Origin: Theocolax elegans | Taxonomy: Eukaryota > Arthropoda > Insecta > Hymenoptera > Cerocephalidae | Assembly: GCA_026168455.1 (NCBI GenBank) | Contig: CM047426.1 | Coordinates: forward strand, 2,659,501-2,723,500 | Direction: 5' to 3' | Length of the DNA stretch: 64,000 nucleotides | In this document: positions 35,473 to 47,857 of the stretch, in pieces | How the letters are laid out: every line of letters begins with the position of its first letter | Numbering within the stretch: the stretch's first letter is position 1 | Notes under the pieces: model-generated | Database searches by the model: none | Told to the model about the DNA's origin: nothing | Seen by the model: the letters and a program-made list of their open reading frames with translations, nothing else | Made by a program: the position numbers and the translations under genes

Positions 35473-35715
35473 TATAGTTTTTATTAACAAATACATAAAA
35501 TTCATTTTTCTTGGTTTTTTTTTCTTTTGTTTGTTAAACGACGCACCCCCAATTTTAGGTATTAAAGAGTAATTATAGTTATTACTTTTAAAAGTAAGTA
35601 ATATCACAAGTTATAATTTTTATTTAATACAAAAATTAACTTTTCACATTTTTATTATTAAAAAAAATTCGTACGTTACACTTGAGTAATATAGAAGTAA
35701 TAGTAATAATATAGT
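35473..35715. repeat. 243-bp direct repeat, right copy
   Basis: Second copy of 34723-34965. It is followed by unique DNA rather than the MITE. If the MITE and ribozyme segment belong to one mobile unit, these repeats would be its LTR-like ends; a simple local duplication explains them equally well. Confidence 0.92.
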
Positions 35716-36065
35716 AAAATAGTAATAATAGAAGAAGCTAACTCAGATATTTTATTGAAATAATTAATTTTAAATTAATTAAAAATTAATAACTACTTTT
35801 CGTCGGTAATGATTAGATAAACAGTTGATCAAAAATCTAGATCATTAAGTGATAAAAATTTTTGAAAAAAATCATACGCACTATTCAAAGTAAGTAGAAG
35901 AGTGTTACAGAGAGATTTTTCGGAAAAAGTTAACCCATGGTTGATTAAAAAATAAATAATATTTCCAATTTTTCAAAAAATCAAAATACAAACTTAACAA
36001 AAACGCAGTAACTACACCCAACAGCTATTCAGTATAACCAGTACACTTCACAGACTTAGTGTTTT

Positions 36066-36740
36066 CTACCATAAGTTAATTAACATTTGTCTTGCTGTAG
36101 TATAACTCTCTGTTGTCGCATTTTTATTTCTAGGAAAAATAATTCTTTCAATGCTGTTTAACCTTAATGGGCAAATAAGACCTAACGCCCAAGAAACTCT
36201 ATAGCAAGGAAACATTTCTTTGTGTTGTTTAGATGAATTATAACATTGACATTGTGAGATGAAAACTATTTCATCTATAACTACTATATCTTTATATGAA
36301 GATTGTTGCTTTAATGGATATCCAAAATTTGTAGAAATTTGTCCTCTGTCAAAATAAAAGATTGCTTTGTTAGAACCAATGTAATTAAAATCAGCATATG
36401 ACATTCGTATGTTGTTATTTTGTTGTTTTCTTTTGTGTTACATCCACTACTTTCACTTTTCTACTATTGTCTTCTACCATATTTTCTATTTTATCAAATA
36501 CTCTTTCTATTGGTGCATATTTAATTGTACATTTATTTTTTTTTCTTTAATATTTTCAACTATTTCCTTTACAAAATTAATTTGTTCAACATTTAATTAA
36601 TATTTATTTTTATTACATTTATTAACATTATTTACATCAGATTCTTCTTTCTCTATTATACTAGTAGTTAATTTGTTCTTCATCTTATCCCATTGAATTT
36701 TCTATATTTAAAATTGTACATCATAACAATTATAACAAAG
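36066..36740 (-). pseudogene. Decayed coding-like region, unknown family
   Basis: On the minus strand a 112-codon ATG frame (36066-36404) has mixed, non-repetitive composition. Upstream (36405-36740) two other frames contain Lys/Glu/Asp/Asn-rich stretches that look coding, such as KIQWDKMKNKL, NVEQINFVKEIVENIKEKK and ENMVEDNSRKVKVVDVTQKK, broken by stops and frame changes. Together they look like a degraded A-rich gene, perhaps from a mobile element. I cannot name the family; the WDKMKNKL word faintly recalls Myb/SANT-like domains of transposon accessory proteins, which is a guess. It is no longer translatable as one protein. Confidence 0.4.
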
Positions 36741-37239
36741 ATGAAAAATGCTTATGCTGAAACATAAAAAATCACTTTACCCGAATTTCCATTTAGTCAA
36801 AAAGAGAGAAAGAAAAGTTAACAAAATCAGATGAGAAATTGGGAAAATAAGCGATACACACACGTACTTTTACTACTCTGATTTTCGCATTTTAACGTCA
36901 GTACATATACATATACACATATAGCTAGGACATAAATTCATGAAATATCCAGTAGAACGAGACGCGGATCTTTGACGTCCATTTGGTTCTGCATACCAGT
37001 GTCACACTCTTTTTTTTTTCTTTTTTTTCCGTGCATTCCAAAGCGACCATCAACGTTCTCATCTCGCACTGACAAGTCTCTCTGTGAGTATACTATTCTA
37101 TTTTGACGAAAGGAAACAATTTTATAACACTTTTTTATATGTGACGGTCACTTTCGTATATTTATTGGAAATTGGAATGTTTATTTTTGGTGGAAAAAAA
37201 TAGGTTTATATCGAAGGTGTGCTTGGTCAGTTAATAAAG
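36741..37239. other. Island with splice-like signals
   Basis: A polypyrimidine tract of about 30 bases (37010-37030) precedes CCAAAG. Further on lies a strong donor match, TCTCTCT then GTGAGTATAC (37084). The 40 or so bases between could be a small plus-strand exon, but nothing shows coding. No gene is claimed. Confidence 0.2.
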
Positions 37240-37700
37240 TTCGCGAAAGTTAGGTTATGTTGTTTTATTTTACTTAAATTTTGTTACTTTGTTTTAGTTA
37301 TGTTATGCTGTTTTATTTTGGTCAGGTTATGATGTTTAATTTTGGATAGGTTATGTTTTATTTATTTATTTATTTATTTATTCCAGAGTTACATAATAAC
37401 ATTCGCAATTCAATTACAGAATATAGATATTATATACATAACAACTTTTAGTTAGGTCATATTGTTTTGTATTAGTTAGGTAGTGGTGATTTCTTTTAGT
37501 TAGGTTATGTTACTTTTTTGTAGTTAGATTATATTGTTCTGTTTTAGTTAGGTTATGCTGTTTTATTGTACTTAGGTTTTGTTGTTTTGTTTTAGTTATG
37601 TTATGTTACTTTATTTTATTTAAGTTTTTTTCCCTTCATTCATTTAGGTTATGTTCGTTTATTATACTTTGTTTATGTTGCCTTTATTTAAAGATCCATG
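37240..37700. repeat. TTAGTTAGGTTATGTTGTTTTAT minisatellite
   Basis: Units of about 26-30 bp with GTTAGGTTATGTTGTTTTATTT recur some ten times, interrupted by a TTTA microsatellite (37357-37382) and about 70 bp of other sequence. It carries scattered TTAGG words but is not a telomeric array. Confidence 0.65.
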
Positions 37701-39848
37701 GAGTTATTGTTTTGTTGTAATCGAATTTGATTAGTATTTATCAGTATAACAGTATATAGTATTTCATCAGTATTTCTTGGATAATTATTAACCATTTTTC
37801 TCGTACATCTTAAATAGACCCTTATTTTAATTTAATCTTGAAAAAATGGTAACTTAAAAAATGTTACTATTTTTAGGTTATGTAATTGGTATTAAATATG
37901 TTCTGCAGTTGACGATATTCTGACTATTAATCATAGAAATCATAACGAATTTTCGGTTAATATCTGGACGCTTTTAAAATAATTAAATGAAATTTTTTAC
38001 CAATAATTGGTGGTTTTTCCATTTAGACTTTTTCCATTTTCAATTTTCAGTTTTAGGTTTTATATTGCATATTTTTAGAACCAAAATTTTGCTTAAAATA
38101 TTTTTATCATAAATTTCTAAATAAATTGCCTATAATATCGTAAACGATTAACATTTTGGATGTACAATTTGAATTTTCAAATATTTTGTTATTCATTTAA
38201 ATCTACTGAAAACATTTGAGTATTTTGAGGTTACGTTCATAAGAAAATACTGGAAAAAATGTTCCATTTTCTAGTTTCTTAGCCAGCTTTTCAGGTTTAA
38301 TTTTCACCAGAGAAACAAAAACGTTTTTTTTGTGTTGTATTAGCCTTTTTTTAAATCGCTAAATAATTAACAATCCGAATGTATAATTATGAAATTTATA
38401 AGAAACGTTTTTCGTACAATAATTCCAAGTACCATTTATAAGTAAAATTTAAAGGTTATGTTCGACCAGAAAATATTAGGTTTAATCGTGCGAGTTGATT
38501 TCTGTTTATTATATGATGAACAACTAACAGTCTGAATATATAATTATACAATTTATAAAACCAAAGTTTATGTCTGACCTTTCTAAAAACTATAGATTAT
38601 CATAATATTTAGATATTATGTTTATTAAACAAAGAAAATCACGTTCGACCACAATTCGATTTTCACCACGTTAATTAAGAACTAACGATTTTGCAAACAC
38701 ACCTAATATTAAAAACTATCAGATAAAAAAATATCTGAAAATTTAGTCTCGCCGAGAATGATCATAACCAAGAAAAAATTAAGCTGCACAACTCGAAACT
38801 AAAAAAAAAGTAATTCCAAGTGGTAATCCCGGTTCGGTCGTAAAAAGAGGCTATTTTCGCGGGACGCTCGGGAATTTCATATATGTATATAGATATACAT
38901 ACTCCATACTCGAATTTTAGCATCATCCAGATGTCGTATCTGGATATACCAAAAATACGAAACCATAACGCTATAAATTAAAATCGATCTGAACATTTTT
39001 ATCAATCGCGAATCCAGACGTTGACTCCAGTTGAAAAACCTATTAGATGTCGTTAAAATTTAAATTTGGACTTTATTTGTCCTCCCTACCTTACCGGAGG
39101 AGGAGTGGCAATTGATTAAAAATTGCAGTAAAATATATAATAGTTTAGATAAAAAAAAGGTAGCGAAATCTTATGTTTAGGTTATTCTGATTTGTAAATT
39201 TGTAAGAAAATTTTTTTGCTCTATCTAATGATATTCGACTTAAGAATTAAAACTAACGAAAATTTAACCTAAAAATTGGTAATATTTGTAAGAAATATAC
39301 TAAAATTTTTTTAATTTTTAGAGTTTTTAAAATTTTGAGAATTTTTAGAATATTTGAAATTTTTGGAATATTTAGAATTTTCACAATATTTATAAGGTTT
39401 ATAATTTTTACAATTTTGCTGTTACGACAATTTTTATGAAAAATGTTGTTTCGTCTGTCCACTATATATTAACCTAAAAATTTGTAAGGAAATGTACACA
39501 ATTTTCTCTATCCTGTTACGCTAATTTTTAAAGTATTCTGCTCGAATGTTACAAATTCTTCGTAAATTTTTCATAAAAAAATCAATAAACAATTCCCACG
39601 ACGATAAGTTTTTTGAAAAGTCTAAATTATCTTTTTATATCTCTTATTCTTTCTCACACACGTATTATAACCATAAATATTTTTTTTTGTATCTAATTTA
39701 TTCAAAGTAAATTTAAAGAAAAAAAAAATTCCTCACTCGGCTTAATTGCATTAGCATCCCATTTCGCGAAAAAGGAAAGAAAATTGTATAGATACAGCCA
39801 CTTCTTTTTTTCCTATTCGTATTTATATTTCACTCGCCTTTCCATTCC
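37701..39848. other. AT-rich, weak repeats, small GC-richer patch
   Basis: Old repeats with AACNNTCNGAATNTATAATTA near 38370 and 38525, a GC-richer patch at 38815-38880, and a 12-bp-period T-rich minisatellite at 39300-39420 (TTTTTAGAATAT-like). No gene. Confidence 0.45.
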
Positions 39849-40181
39849 ATGGAAAATTTCATAACGACTTTGTTAGGTTATGCCTTTCCGTTTCTTTGGG
39901 CTATCTTCGTTCCTTCTACTTTATCATTGTTGTTATTATTCGCAGAATATATAGGGTTATGTAATATAACGGCTGTTTTGTATTCGATGGGGATACTATT
40001 TATTATTGCATTGAGAAGTTTGCCTCGGATGAGAGGAGCGGTGGTTTTATGGAATTATACAGAGTGTACAGTTGAATTTTTTTTGTTCTCTTTGGTTAGC
40101 GGAGATTGGTGGGTTTCTCTAAAATCTATATATTTTTTTCTTTTTCAAGATACGGTGGGGAGTATTGATTTTAAGGTTTAG
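39849..40181 (+). CDS. Possible small membrane protein ORF (low support)
   Basis: A 110-codon frame starts at an ATG in good context (CCATGG) and ends at TAG. The product would have two or three hydrophobic segments (about residues 8-55 and 72-100) and a short Arg-rich loop (near 60). T-rich DNA yields hydrophobic frames by chance, no family is recognised, and no splice or promoter signal is evident. Most likely a chance ORF. Confidence 0.15.
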   Translation: MENFITTLLGYAFPFLWAIFVPSTLSLLLLFAEYIGLCNITAVLYSMGILFIIALRSLPRMRGAVVLWNYTECTVEFFLFSLVSGDWWVSLKSIYFFLFQDTVGSIDFKV

Positions 40182-41316
40182 AGGTTAGATTGTTAGTCAA
40201 ATTGATTGTTTTTACCTATACTATTGTTTTCATGTATTCTAATGTGGTTAATTAAGGAATGTAAAGCTAATATTATGCAACTTTTTTAGGTTAGGAAAGC
40301 AATTTTATGCATAAATGGTGAGATTTATAATTTTAATATAAAATGGAAAGATTTACAGTGTTTTATGAAAAATGGTTGTTTTGTTGGTTGAATAGTAATT
40401 TAATAACTTAAAAATAATTTTAACGTCAATTTTATATTAAAAGTTGCCAGATTCTTTAGGTTAAGGTTCATTATTAAAACTATTATTTTTAAAATCTGAT
40501 ATAATTCTTTTAACATTACTTCAACATCATAATGAACATAACTTACAAATATTGAATTGTAGAAAAACCTCGAAATGCCTTGTTAAATTATCCAAATCGT
40601 TTATCGATCACATGAAAGTCGATTAATCGCCAAATTGATGAAAAATAATTTTAATACCAAATAAATAATAACATAACCTGGAATACCATAAATTCATATA
40701 TAACTATCTTGACGAATATTTATTTTTTTTATAAAAATAAAAACATCTTTTCACCACCATCAACAATCCTAACCTTCACATTTTTTCCTCCACTACTCTT
40801 ATAGAAAATAGATCATTTGTTAATGTTTTGAGGTTAGAAAAAACTATTTTATAGGTTGTAATTAGCCTTTTTCTATTTTTTTCACAAAGTTTCTTATGAA
40901 TTCAAAATGAAGCAACAATGACCACCTATATATGTTAAAACACGTTCACTGGAGATTAGGGTGAACGTCTCCCAATCATAAATAATTACAACACATTTAA
41001 AATTATATTATTAAATTAATTTAATTAATTTATAGCTTTTCAAGGAAGCTGGAAAACGGGATACAAATAGGAAGGAAATCTCACCTTCAGAAGCTAGACA
41101 CAATTACGAGATAGTCACACTCGATAATTAATTACTACCAAAAAACGACCGGTATCGTTCGAAGGCCCGACTCGAAATCACCGATCTTGTGGTGTCGAGT
41201 CCGCGTGCATGCGTTTTGCGCAACAGTCCGATCTCGTTTGCTGGACTCCGATTGTTCCAAATAATGATATAAATCTTTATTAACATGAGCTCGTCCGAGT
41301 TTCTTCTATGTTTCAG
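40182..41316. other. AT-rich with AGGTTA-type repeats, then island 41130-41316
   Basis: TTTTTAGGTTAGGAAA-like words recur near 40180, 40285, 40455 and 40830. The island next to the first candidate exon is CpG-containing. Confidence 0.45.
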
Positions 41317-41440
41317 GTGCAGAATACGGGGACGACGATGTTAACAATACACCATATGTCTACACAGCTGATTTACAGATCACCAGGTTCCCAAGCAGAT
41401 GTCTTCGTATTAACTTCAGCATCGAGCTTGAACATTGCTG
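41317..41440 (+). other. Candidate spliced exon 1 (124 nt)
   Basis: It is preceded by a strong acceptor (TTTCTTCTATGTTTCAG) and followed by a donor (CTG then GTAATA). Base composition is balanced compared with the flanks. Two frames are open throughout; one has an acidic, aromatic-rich start (EYGDDDVNNTPYVYTADLQ). A 172-base intron with acceptor ATTGTTACAG would join it to 41613. It could be coding or part of a spliced noncoding RNA; no family is recognised. Confidence 0.35.
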
Positions 41441-41612
41441 GTAATAGTACGAATAATAGTGATGCTCCCTTTTCCATTTTTATTATTCGGTGGAAGTATT
41501 ATCCTAACCTCACTTTACCTCTCCTTCTCCCTATCTGCAACTAGTTTTCAAGAAATTACTGCTTCCCTCATACCTAACTTCTTTCAAATATTACTCATTA
41601 ATATTGTTACAG

Positions 41613-41913
41613 GTACTCGAAGGAGATTCCATATAAACGGAGGATCACCACTTCTAATAAACGAGGCTGGATACGGCTTAAACGCATTCAATGCACCTGC
41701 CAGATACTGCTTGGACTCCTTCCTTACACCTCACAAGACATATGGACAGCCTCTTTAGGACATATCAGTCATGGGATATCAACAAGAAACTCAATGCAGT
41801 CTAAGGACGATTATGGATTACACTGTTGAACACTACTTCAGTGATATTGTGCGTGTGCGTTTCTACCCAAAGAGTTCGTGCACCTCTCACGGTTTTGTCT
41901 ACAAGGATTCCGA
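41613..41913 (+). other. Candidate spliced exon 2 (301 nt)
   Basis: It lies between acceptor TTGTTACAG and a near-consensus donor (CCGA then GTAAGT). One frame has a single TAG at 41756-41758 in 100 codons and a coding-looking C-terminal part (DYTVEHYFSDIVRVRFYPKS). The other frame open from exon 1 stops at TGA 41826-41828. Composition differs sharply from surrounding AT-rich DNA. It may be the last coding exon, an exon of a noncoding RNA, or a damaged gene. It could also belong to a gene whose other exons lie outside the window. Confidence 0.35.
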
Positions 41914-42689
41914 GTAAGTTACTCGATAATTCCTATAAACCACGGGGCTTTGGAATGCTTAAAATAATATAAACTAATTATATGTATGTGAATTTTTTGT
42001 CTTTCTTTAAATTATCATAACTTTTTACAGAATTGAAGGCCATAAAAATGCTACAGACCATTTAAAAGGTATTGCTCCAAGTTTTCTTTTAGATTTTCGG
42101 ATAAAAAAGTCAATGGTGGCGCACTTACACTTTTTTCAAGTTGAATATTGAGATGTAACATTGACCTTGAGATTAGAAATTTTAACCCAGAAGAATAAAT
42201 TTTAGACATAATTAGCAACGAATGTTATATATAATTTTCTATAGTAAAAGTTGATAGATTTTGAGTTTAATAGCGGTGAACCCTGCTGGTGTTGAAAAAA
42301 ACTTGGGAAAATTCACTTTTTGAGGTTAGAATAACTTTTGAGCAAATAGATTCCAGTACCCAAAAAATTTTTTCTGTATTCTGAAAAACATTTGCAATGT
42401 GTACCCAAAATTTGGTTCATTTTAAAATTTTGATCAGACCACTTCACGTGGAATATCCCATATATATATTATATTGGTTTTGTTAATTCTCTATCCACGG
42501 TTTATTCTTAACGGAATAGCTGCGTTATAACGTATACAGCTGGGTTTAATTTAATTGACCGCAACCGACTGTTAAAACATGTTTCGCGATATCCTGTCCC
42601 ATTTGGTGCACGGTCATTCGATAACATGGATTAATTCGAACTTTAATCAGATGCTATTCCATATGTACGTTTAAAAGAAATCTAATCAA
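41914..42689. other. AT-rich, no gene seen
   Basis: Downstream of the candidate donor. No recognisable feature beyond an AGGTTAGAATAAC word near 42323. Confidence 0.5.
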
Positions 42690-43310
42690 TATGTCTGTAT
42701 GTGTGTGTGTGTGTGTAGTGGGCGCGCGACTGTGTGGGTATGTACAATCGTGTATGTATTTTATGAATCTTTGAACGTTTTTGTGCGTTTTTGTGTGTAG
42801 AGATGCGTTTGTATGTGCCTACGTGTATCTTTCAAATGTTCATAAGTAAATGTGCATAAGTTTTTATGCATTTTTTAACATTCATGTGTAGTTAGTGTTT
42901 TTTGAGTGTGGTTATTTTTGTGCGTTTTTTGTGTTTTACTGTTTTAAGGTGCGTTTGTAGGTGATTAAGTATGCTTTCAAGTGTTCATAAGTAAATGTGC
43001 GTGTGTTTTTGTGCGGTTTTTAGTACTTTTGTTTCTTTTGTGCATTTGTGTGATTTTGTGTGTTTTTTTGCAACAATGTGTGTCTTTAAGTATGCCTTAG
43101 TATGTGTGCGTGTCTTTTTGTGTTTTTTTTTTTGGTATTTTTGTGTATTTAGTATTTTGTGTGTGATTGTGTATGTTTTTGTGCTTATGTTGTTTGTTTT
43201 TGAGTGACACTACGTGTGTTTTTAAGTGTTCATAAGTAAATGTGCATGTGTTTGTGTGCATTTATTTGAGTTTGCCTTTTTGTGTTTGTGTTTGAATTTT
43301 ATTTATTTTT
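42690..43310. repeat. GT-rich minisatellite
   Basis: A longer unit, AAGTGTTCATAAGTAAATGTGC followed by GTGTTTTTGTGCGTTTTT-like sequence, recurs near 42834, 42978 and 43228 within GT-rich DNA. A GT microsatellite lies near 42700-42717. Frames in it are artefacts. Confidence 0.7.
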
Positions 43311-43700
43311 TTTAAAGAAACGATCTGTTCTTGTTTTCCCATTCGAATTTTACGTAAAAAAAGAAAAGCAGCGGCGCGAAAGGATTGACAAAGAATTCCC
43401 TTTTTCTTCTTAAGAAAAATCGGAAAATACACATTTTTTTTCGTCCATCTCGTGGAAAGAGCGTTCTCCAACTTTTGTTGGTTAAGTCGATCCGACCTAC
43501 GAGATTTTCATCGCCAAGTTTCACTTGCGGTAAGAGGTGGGGAGGGGGCGAGCTTTAAATTTCTCACAGTCGGCTTAAATTTATCGGGGTGTCTCGGTGA
43601 GTTTAATTCTCTTCCTTCTTCTATTTTTCATTTTTTTTTCTTTCGTTTTCCCTTTTTTCTTGTTCTTTAAATTTAAAGGAAAGAAAGCGCGAGTTTAAAG
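43311..43700. other. GC-richer island with splice-like signals
   Basis: It contains an acceptor-like TTTCTCACAG (43568) and a donor-like CTCG then GTGAGT (43594-43600) only 24-35 bases apart, and overlapping frames of about 70 codons. No supported gene. Confidence 0.25.
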
Positions 43701-46099
43701 ATTTGTGGGGATGCTTAATCGAGTATAATTGAATTATTATCATCCTTGGATATATGGATATTGTGCTTCCCCCTCGCTGGGGATAGACTGAAATTTTTTA
43801 AAATTATAATTGTTATATATTGTTGAACTCAATTTTAGGTTAATCGATAATTCGGAGATCTGTTTTTGTTAATTTAAAGCAAACGCGCATTCAGCATTGG
43901 AAATTGTTAAAGCAAGAATGTTAGAGAGGCGAAGGAAATGCTCATATTTTTATTGTCAATAATTTGTGATGTACCTTGTGGGTGAGTAATAAGTCGGTAA
44001 CCCAAAAGTTAGTGTCAATATTAGAATGAAAATCTTTTAAAATGTTTAAATATTTTTAACACAGTTTGTTAAACCGATTTAAAGAAAAAAAGATGTTCTT
44101 TTAATAAAAATTAAATAAACAACATTTTGTTGAACGGTAACAAACATTAACCTAAAATATCCTGATTGTCATTAAATTGTAATTGTATATAAATAGTGCG
44201 CTCATTATCGACATTAAAACTTAAAGACTTAATGTTGTTTAACTAATTTTAATTAAAAATATTTTTTTTATTCCAAATTATATTATACATTCTGATGAAT
44301 GTTACTAAACTTCATTTATGAATTTTTTCGAATTCACTATTTTCCACATGATTTTGAGTTGATAGGTGTATATCTCTGTAATTTGATGAATAAGAATGTT
44401 CTTAATTTTTCTAACTTTCCATAATTATCAAATCTTAAGAAAAAAAGTTTAAGAAAATGAATTTAGCGATTATAGGACTTGCTCGACTTTTAATCATTTA
44501 TCGATTGTTAATAATAGATCAGATAAGTTAATAAGATAAATCACATTCTTCTGTTTGCTTTTAATTTCCGTTTTGAAAATTTTAATTCCATAATTTAAAC
44601 ATAATTTTAAGTCGGTAAGTGAAGATTCCTGTAATATTTATCAATTCTACATCCTTACTTAAGAGGAGCGTAAACCAAAAGTTTCTCAAACTAACCGCAT
44701 ATATAATGGGCGCTGCTATCAAGTGAGACATTAGGTCGCAGATGAAAGAAAATTATTAATTACTAAAAATTAAACGGTTTAATATAAAAACCAAGAACAG
44801 AGCGGGGTAGTCATTATTGAAATATATTACTTTATTATATCAGACATCTAAATAAATACGCAATTTTTTTCGAAATGTGAAATACGACAATGTTTGCCGA
44901 TTATGTCGCCGTATTTAACGTATTAAAAAAAATACGGATTTATCAAGAGGCCTGATACAAAAAGATAATAAATTTTAACACTGACTACGCCGCTTGGCTT
45001 TTGCTGTTTGTGTTAAATAGTTTAATATTTAATTATTAATAATTAATTATAAATGGCAGTCCAAATGCAAGACCAATGACTCAGCTGACTGCAGCGCCGT
45101 CTGCGTATATCTTTTGTAGGTGGCCAAAAGATGAAGCTGTTGTTTAAGTCTCCCCTTAAAATTTGTAAGTTTCTACCCCATAATTTTGATTATCCAATAC
45201 TATATTTAATTACAACTGGAAGAGACATTCTTAAAAAAAATTTGGATTGTAAAAGATATAAATATTTGATAAGTGCAGATCTCTGTAATTTTAATTGTCC
45301 GCTATCATGTAAAATGCAAATCGGAAAGATTAAAAAATATATTGTTTAAAATGTATAATGCTTTCTAGATTATTAATAAGATTGAGTAAAACCATTACTT
45401 ACGTGAATTATGGATTTTGTCAACCACCATTTGCCCATTAATTATTGATTAATTATCCAATCATCATTCATTTATTAAAAAAAATATATATTGACGTGTT
45501 TAAATAATAATGCTCTTACATCAAACAAAAACACGACGTCAAAACAGACGACCCCAAGATAACGTATAACTAAAAAAAGAATTTCCAAACCACTACGCGA
45601 ATCAAACTAAAAAATAATTTGAACTTCCAATATTCCTTCTATTCTGTCATTTATTTCCATTTATTTATTATACACACACATATATATTTTTTATATCCAA
45701 CGCCGATATCTTCACTCGACTGGGCGTTCACGTATATATATATATATATATTCACGTACAGTATTCAACTGCTTGTCAGGATATTGGATTTTCTTTTTTT
45801 TTCCAATTGAACAAGAATCAAATTGATTTGCTCGTATATAACCGAAACGTATAGGCATATATGTATACACGCACACACACATATAGCGTTAGAATACTAA
45901 ACAACAATCGAACATATATATATCTCTATGAGTTATTGAATTCTTGACCTACATTTTTCCTTATGAAACTTGTAAATTTGAACTTTTATGTAATTATTTT
46001 TTTTATTTGAATCCGACAGTTTTATCGATTCCCATATAGAATATTTTTGTTCGAATTATTTTTCATGAGTATTTATTGGAATATCGTAGGAGGTTGGAT
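43701..46099. other. AT-rich, no supported gene
   Basis: Small GC patches lie near 44700 (GGGCGCTGC) and 45092 (GCAGCGCCG); these are inverted relative to each other but the flanks do not extend convincingly. A 72-codon ATG frame at 45131-45349 has no domain. TA microsatellite at 45737-45752. A minus-strand donor match (CAC then GTAAGTAATGG) lies near 45412 without an acceptor. Confidence 0.4.
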
Positions 46100-46560
46100 G
46101 TTTGGTTATGTTTTAAGGTTAGGAATGGAGTTATTTTTGTAGGTTGTAATAATTACGGATTTTTATGAAAGTGGTGGGGTTGGCATAAAAATTGGTATAT
46201 TATTTCGTGCATCTGTTTTTTGAGAAATAGATGAAGATAAAATTTGAGGTTAGGAATTGATATTTTATAGTTTGTGATTATGGATTTTTAACGAACTGAA
46301 GAGGATATGCCTAAGAATCAGAATATTTAAATTAATACGTTAATTTATGTACCTACATCTTAAGAAAAAAAAATAAAGAACACTTAAAGTTTTTAGGTTA
46401 GAATTTTAAAAACCGGCTAATTTCAACCTAAAATATCGACATTTCTAAATGATTAATCGATTATTCATGCATCTATTTTTTTAATAAATAAAAAGAGACA
46501 CACGTGATGTTTCGAAATTAAAAATTGTACAGGATATAACTAACCTAAAAAATAAAGAAA
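46100..46560. repeat. AGGTTAGGAAT degenerate array
   Basis: Units with TTNAGGTTAGGAATNGA, GTTTGTGATTATGGATTTTTA and an aromatic T-rich spacer begin near 46111, 46243 and 46388 (spacings 132 and 145). Confidence 0.5.
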
Positions 46561-46609
46561 AATTTTATTATATTTTAGTATTGCAACGCATAGAACAACG
46601 AACGATGCA

Positions 46610-46900
46610 TTATCGTCTATCGATCCGAAGAATTTTTCCTATATTGGCATTGGAAAATTTACGTTCCTCACCTTTCTTCGAGAACAATGGTCACGCGATT
46701 TTTTCTTTTTATTTTTGAAATAATAGGAAAAAAAATTATACGCTTCCGCGATAATAGCCGCTGGCGCTCTTTCCACGCGCGTAGGACGAGACTTTACTTT
46801 CACCTGATGCCAGACGAAACTATCGACCGACTTTTCTCACGAAAATTTTATTTTCGGATATACGAATCGACGGCTGTTGTTTCTCAATTTTATTGAAATT
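46610..46900. other. GC-richer island
   Basis: CpG-containing island with a plus-strand 69-codon ATG frame (46687-46896) lacking any recognised domain. A regulatory element is possible; not shown. Confidence 0.25.
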
Positions 46901-47820
46901 TTTAGTTTGCACGTAAAAAATGGAAAATTATTATCAATTTTACGGATAGAAATTTCTTTTCTTCTTATTATACGAGGCTGCAAAGTTAAGGAGTTGTGAA
47001 TGAAGAAATTTTCGGATTTGAGGAAACACGAATGAATAGTTGTATAACAATATTTAATATAGGAGTTTTTCGAAAGCCTTTTTATCGATAGAATTTATTT
47101 GAAAACCAATTTTTGATAAGGATAGTTACTAGAAAAACATTTTTTGAAAATAAAATGTTTTTCCAAAAAGAGATTTTTATTATCAACGACCGAATTATTT
47201 TAAAGAAAATATTTCAAAAACCCTTTTTTGATACATAATTTATATTTTGTATAATATAATAGTTTTCGTTACAAGTTTCTTTCTTAGTAAAACTAAATAA
47301 TAATAATTAACTAATAAAAAACACCTTTAGAAAAATTTCTATCAAAATAACAATATTCTAAACAGTTTTTATTGGTAAACGGTTTTGTTAAATTTTTATT
47401 CGTTTAAACGGTTTTCGAAAAAACTTTTTTCGAAGTAGCCGTTTTAAAAAAAAAGAATTATCAGTACACTTAAACTTCTTACTAAAAAATGATTTCAAAT
47501 CAGTTAAAAAATAATTTTTTTCTATAATCAGGTTAAAAGCCAAATTAGTTAAAACCGGTTTAAAACTTTAAACATACGTAAAAAGCAGTTTTTATCAGAA
47601 GTAACAAGTGTTTTTTAAAAAGTAAGAACTGTCATCGACTAATTTAATACAAACAAAATTTAAAAAAATATTGATTTATAAAAAAAATTTTTTAAAATAG
47701 TTTACAACGTATTTTTAATAAACGGTTTCAGAAAAAAATAGGTATTTACAAAATCAGTTTTTCCTATTTTACAAAATGGTTTCCAAAAAAAGTAATAAAC
47801 GTAGTTCACAAAGTTATAAT
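46901..47820. repeat. Degenerate AAACGGTTTT-type repeats
   Basis: Words such as AAACGGTTTT, GCCGTTTT and ACCGGTTTAAA recur from about 47380 to 47800, with AT-rich spacers. The earlier part is AT-rich with no clear unit. Confidence 0.4.
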
Positions 47821-47857
47821 AGAAGCAGTGTCTCCTATTTACTATTCATTTCTTAAG

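Noticed and set aside
37240..37700. Telomeric TTAGG array
   Set aside because: TTAGG occurs only inside a longer TTAGTTAGGTTATG unit and is not in uninterrupted 5-bp tandem.
39253..39462. Ile/Lys/Leu-repeat protein frame on the minus strand
   Set aside because: Produced by a 12-bp-period AT-rich minisatellite.
44695..45115. Possible DNA transposon between GGGCGCTGC (44708) and GCAGCGCCG (45092)
   Set aside because: The inverted match does not extend beyond about 9 bases and there is no target duplication.
46800..46822. CTGATGCCAGACGAAAC, resembling a second hammerhead core
   Set aside because: CUGAUGA is broken (C instead of A), stem II would have no room, and no cleavage-site stem pairs.
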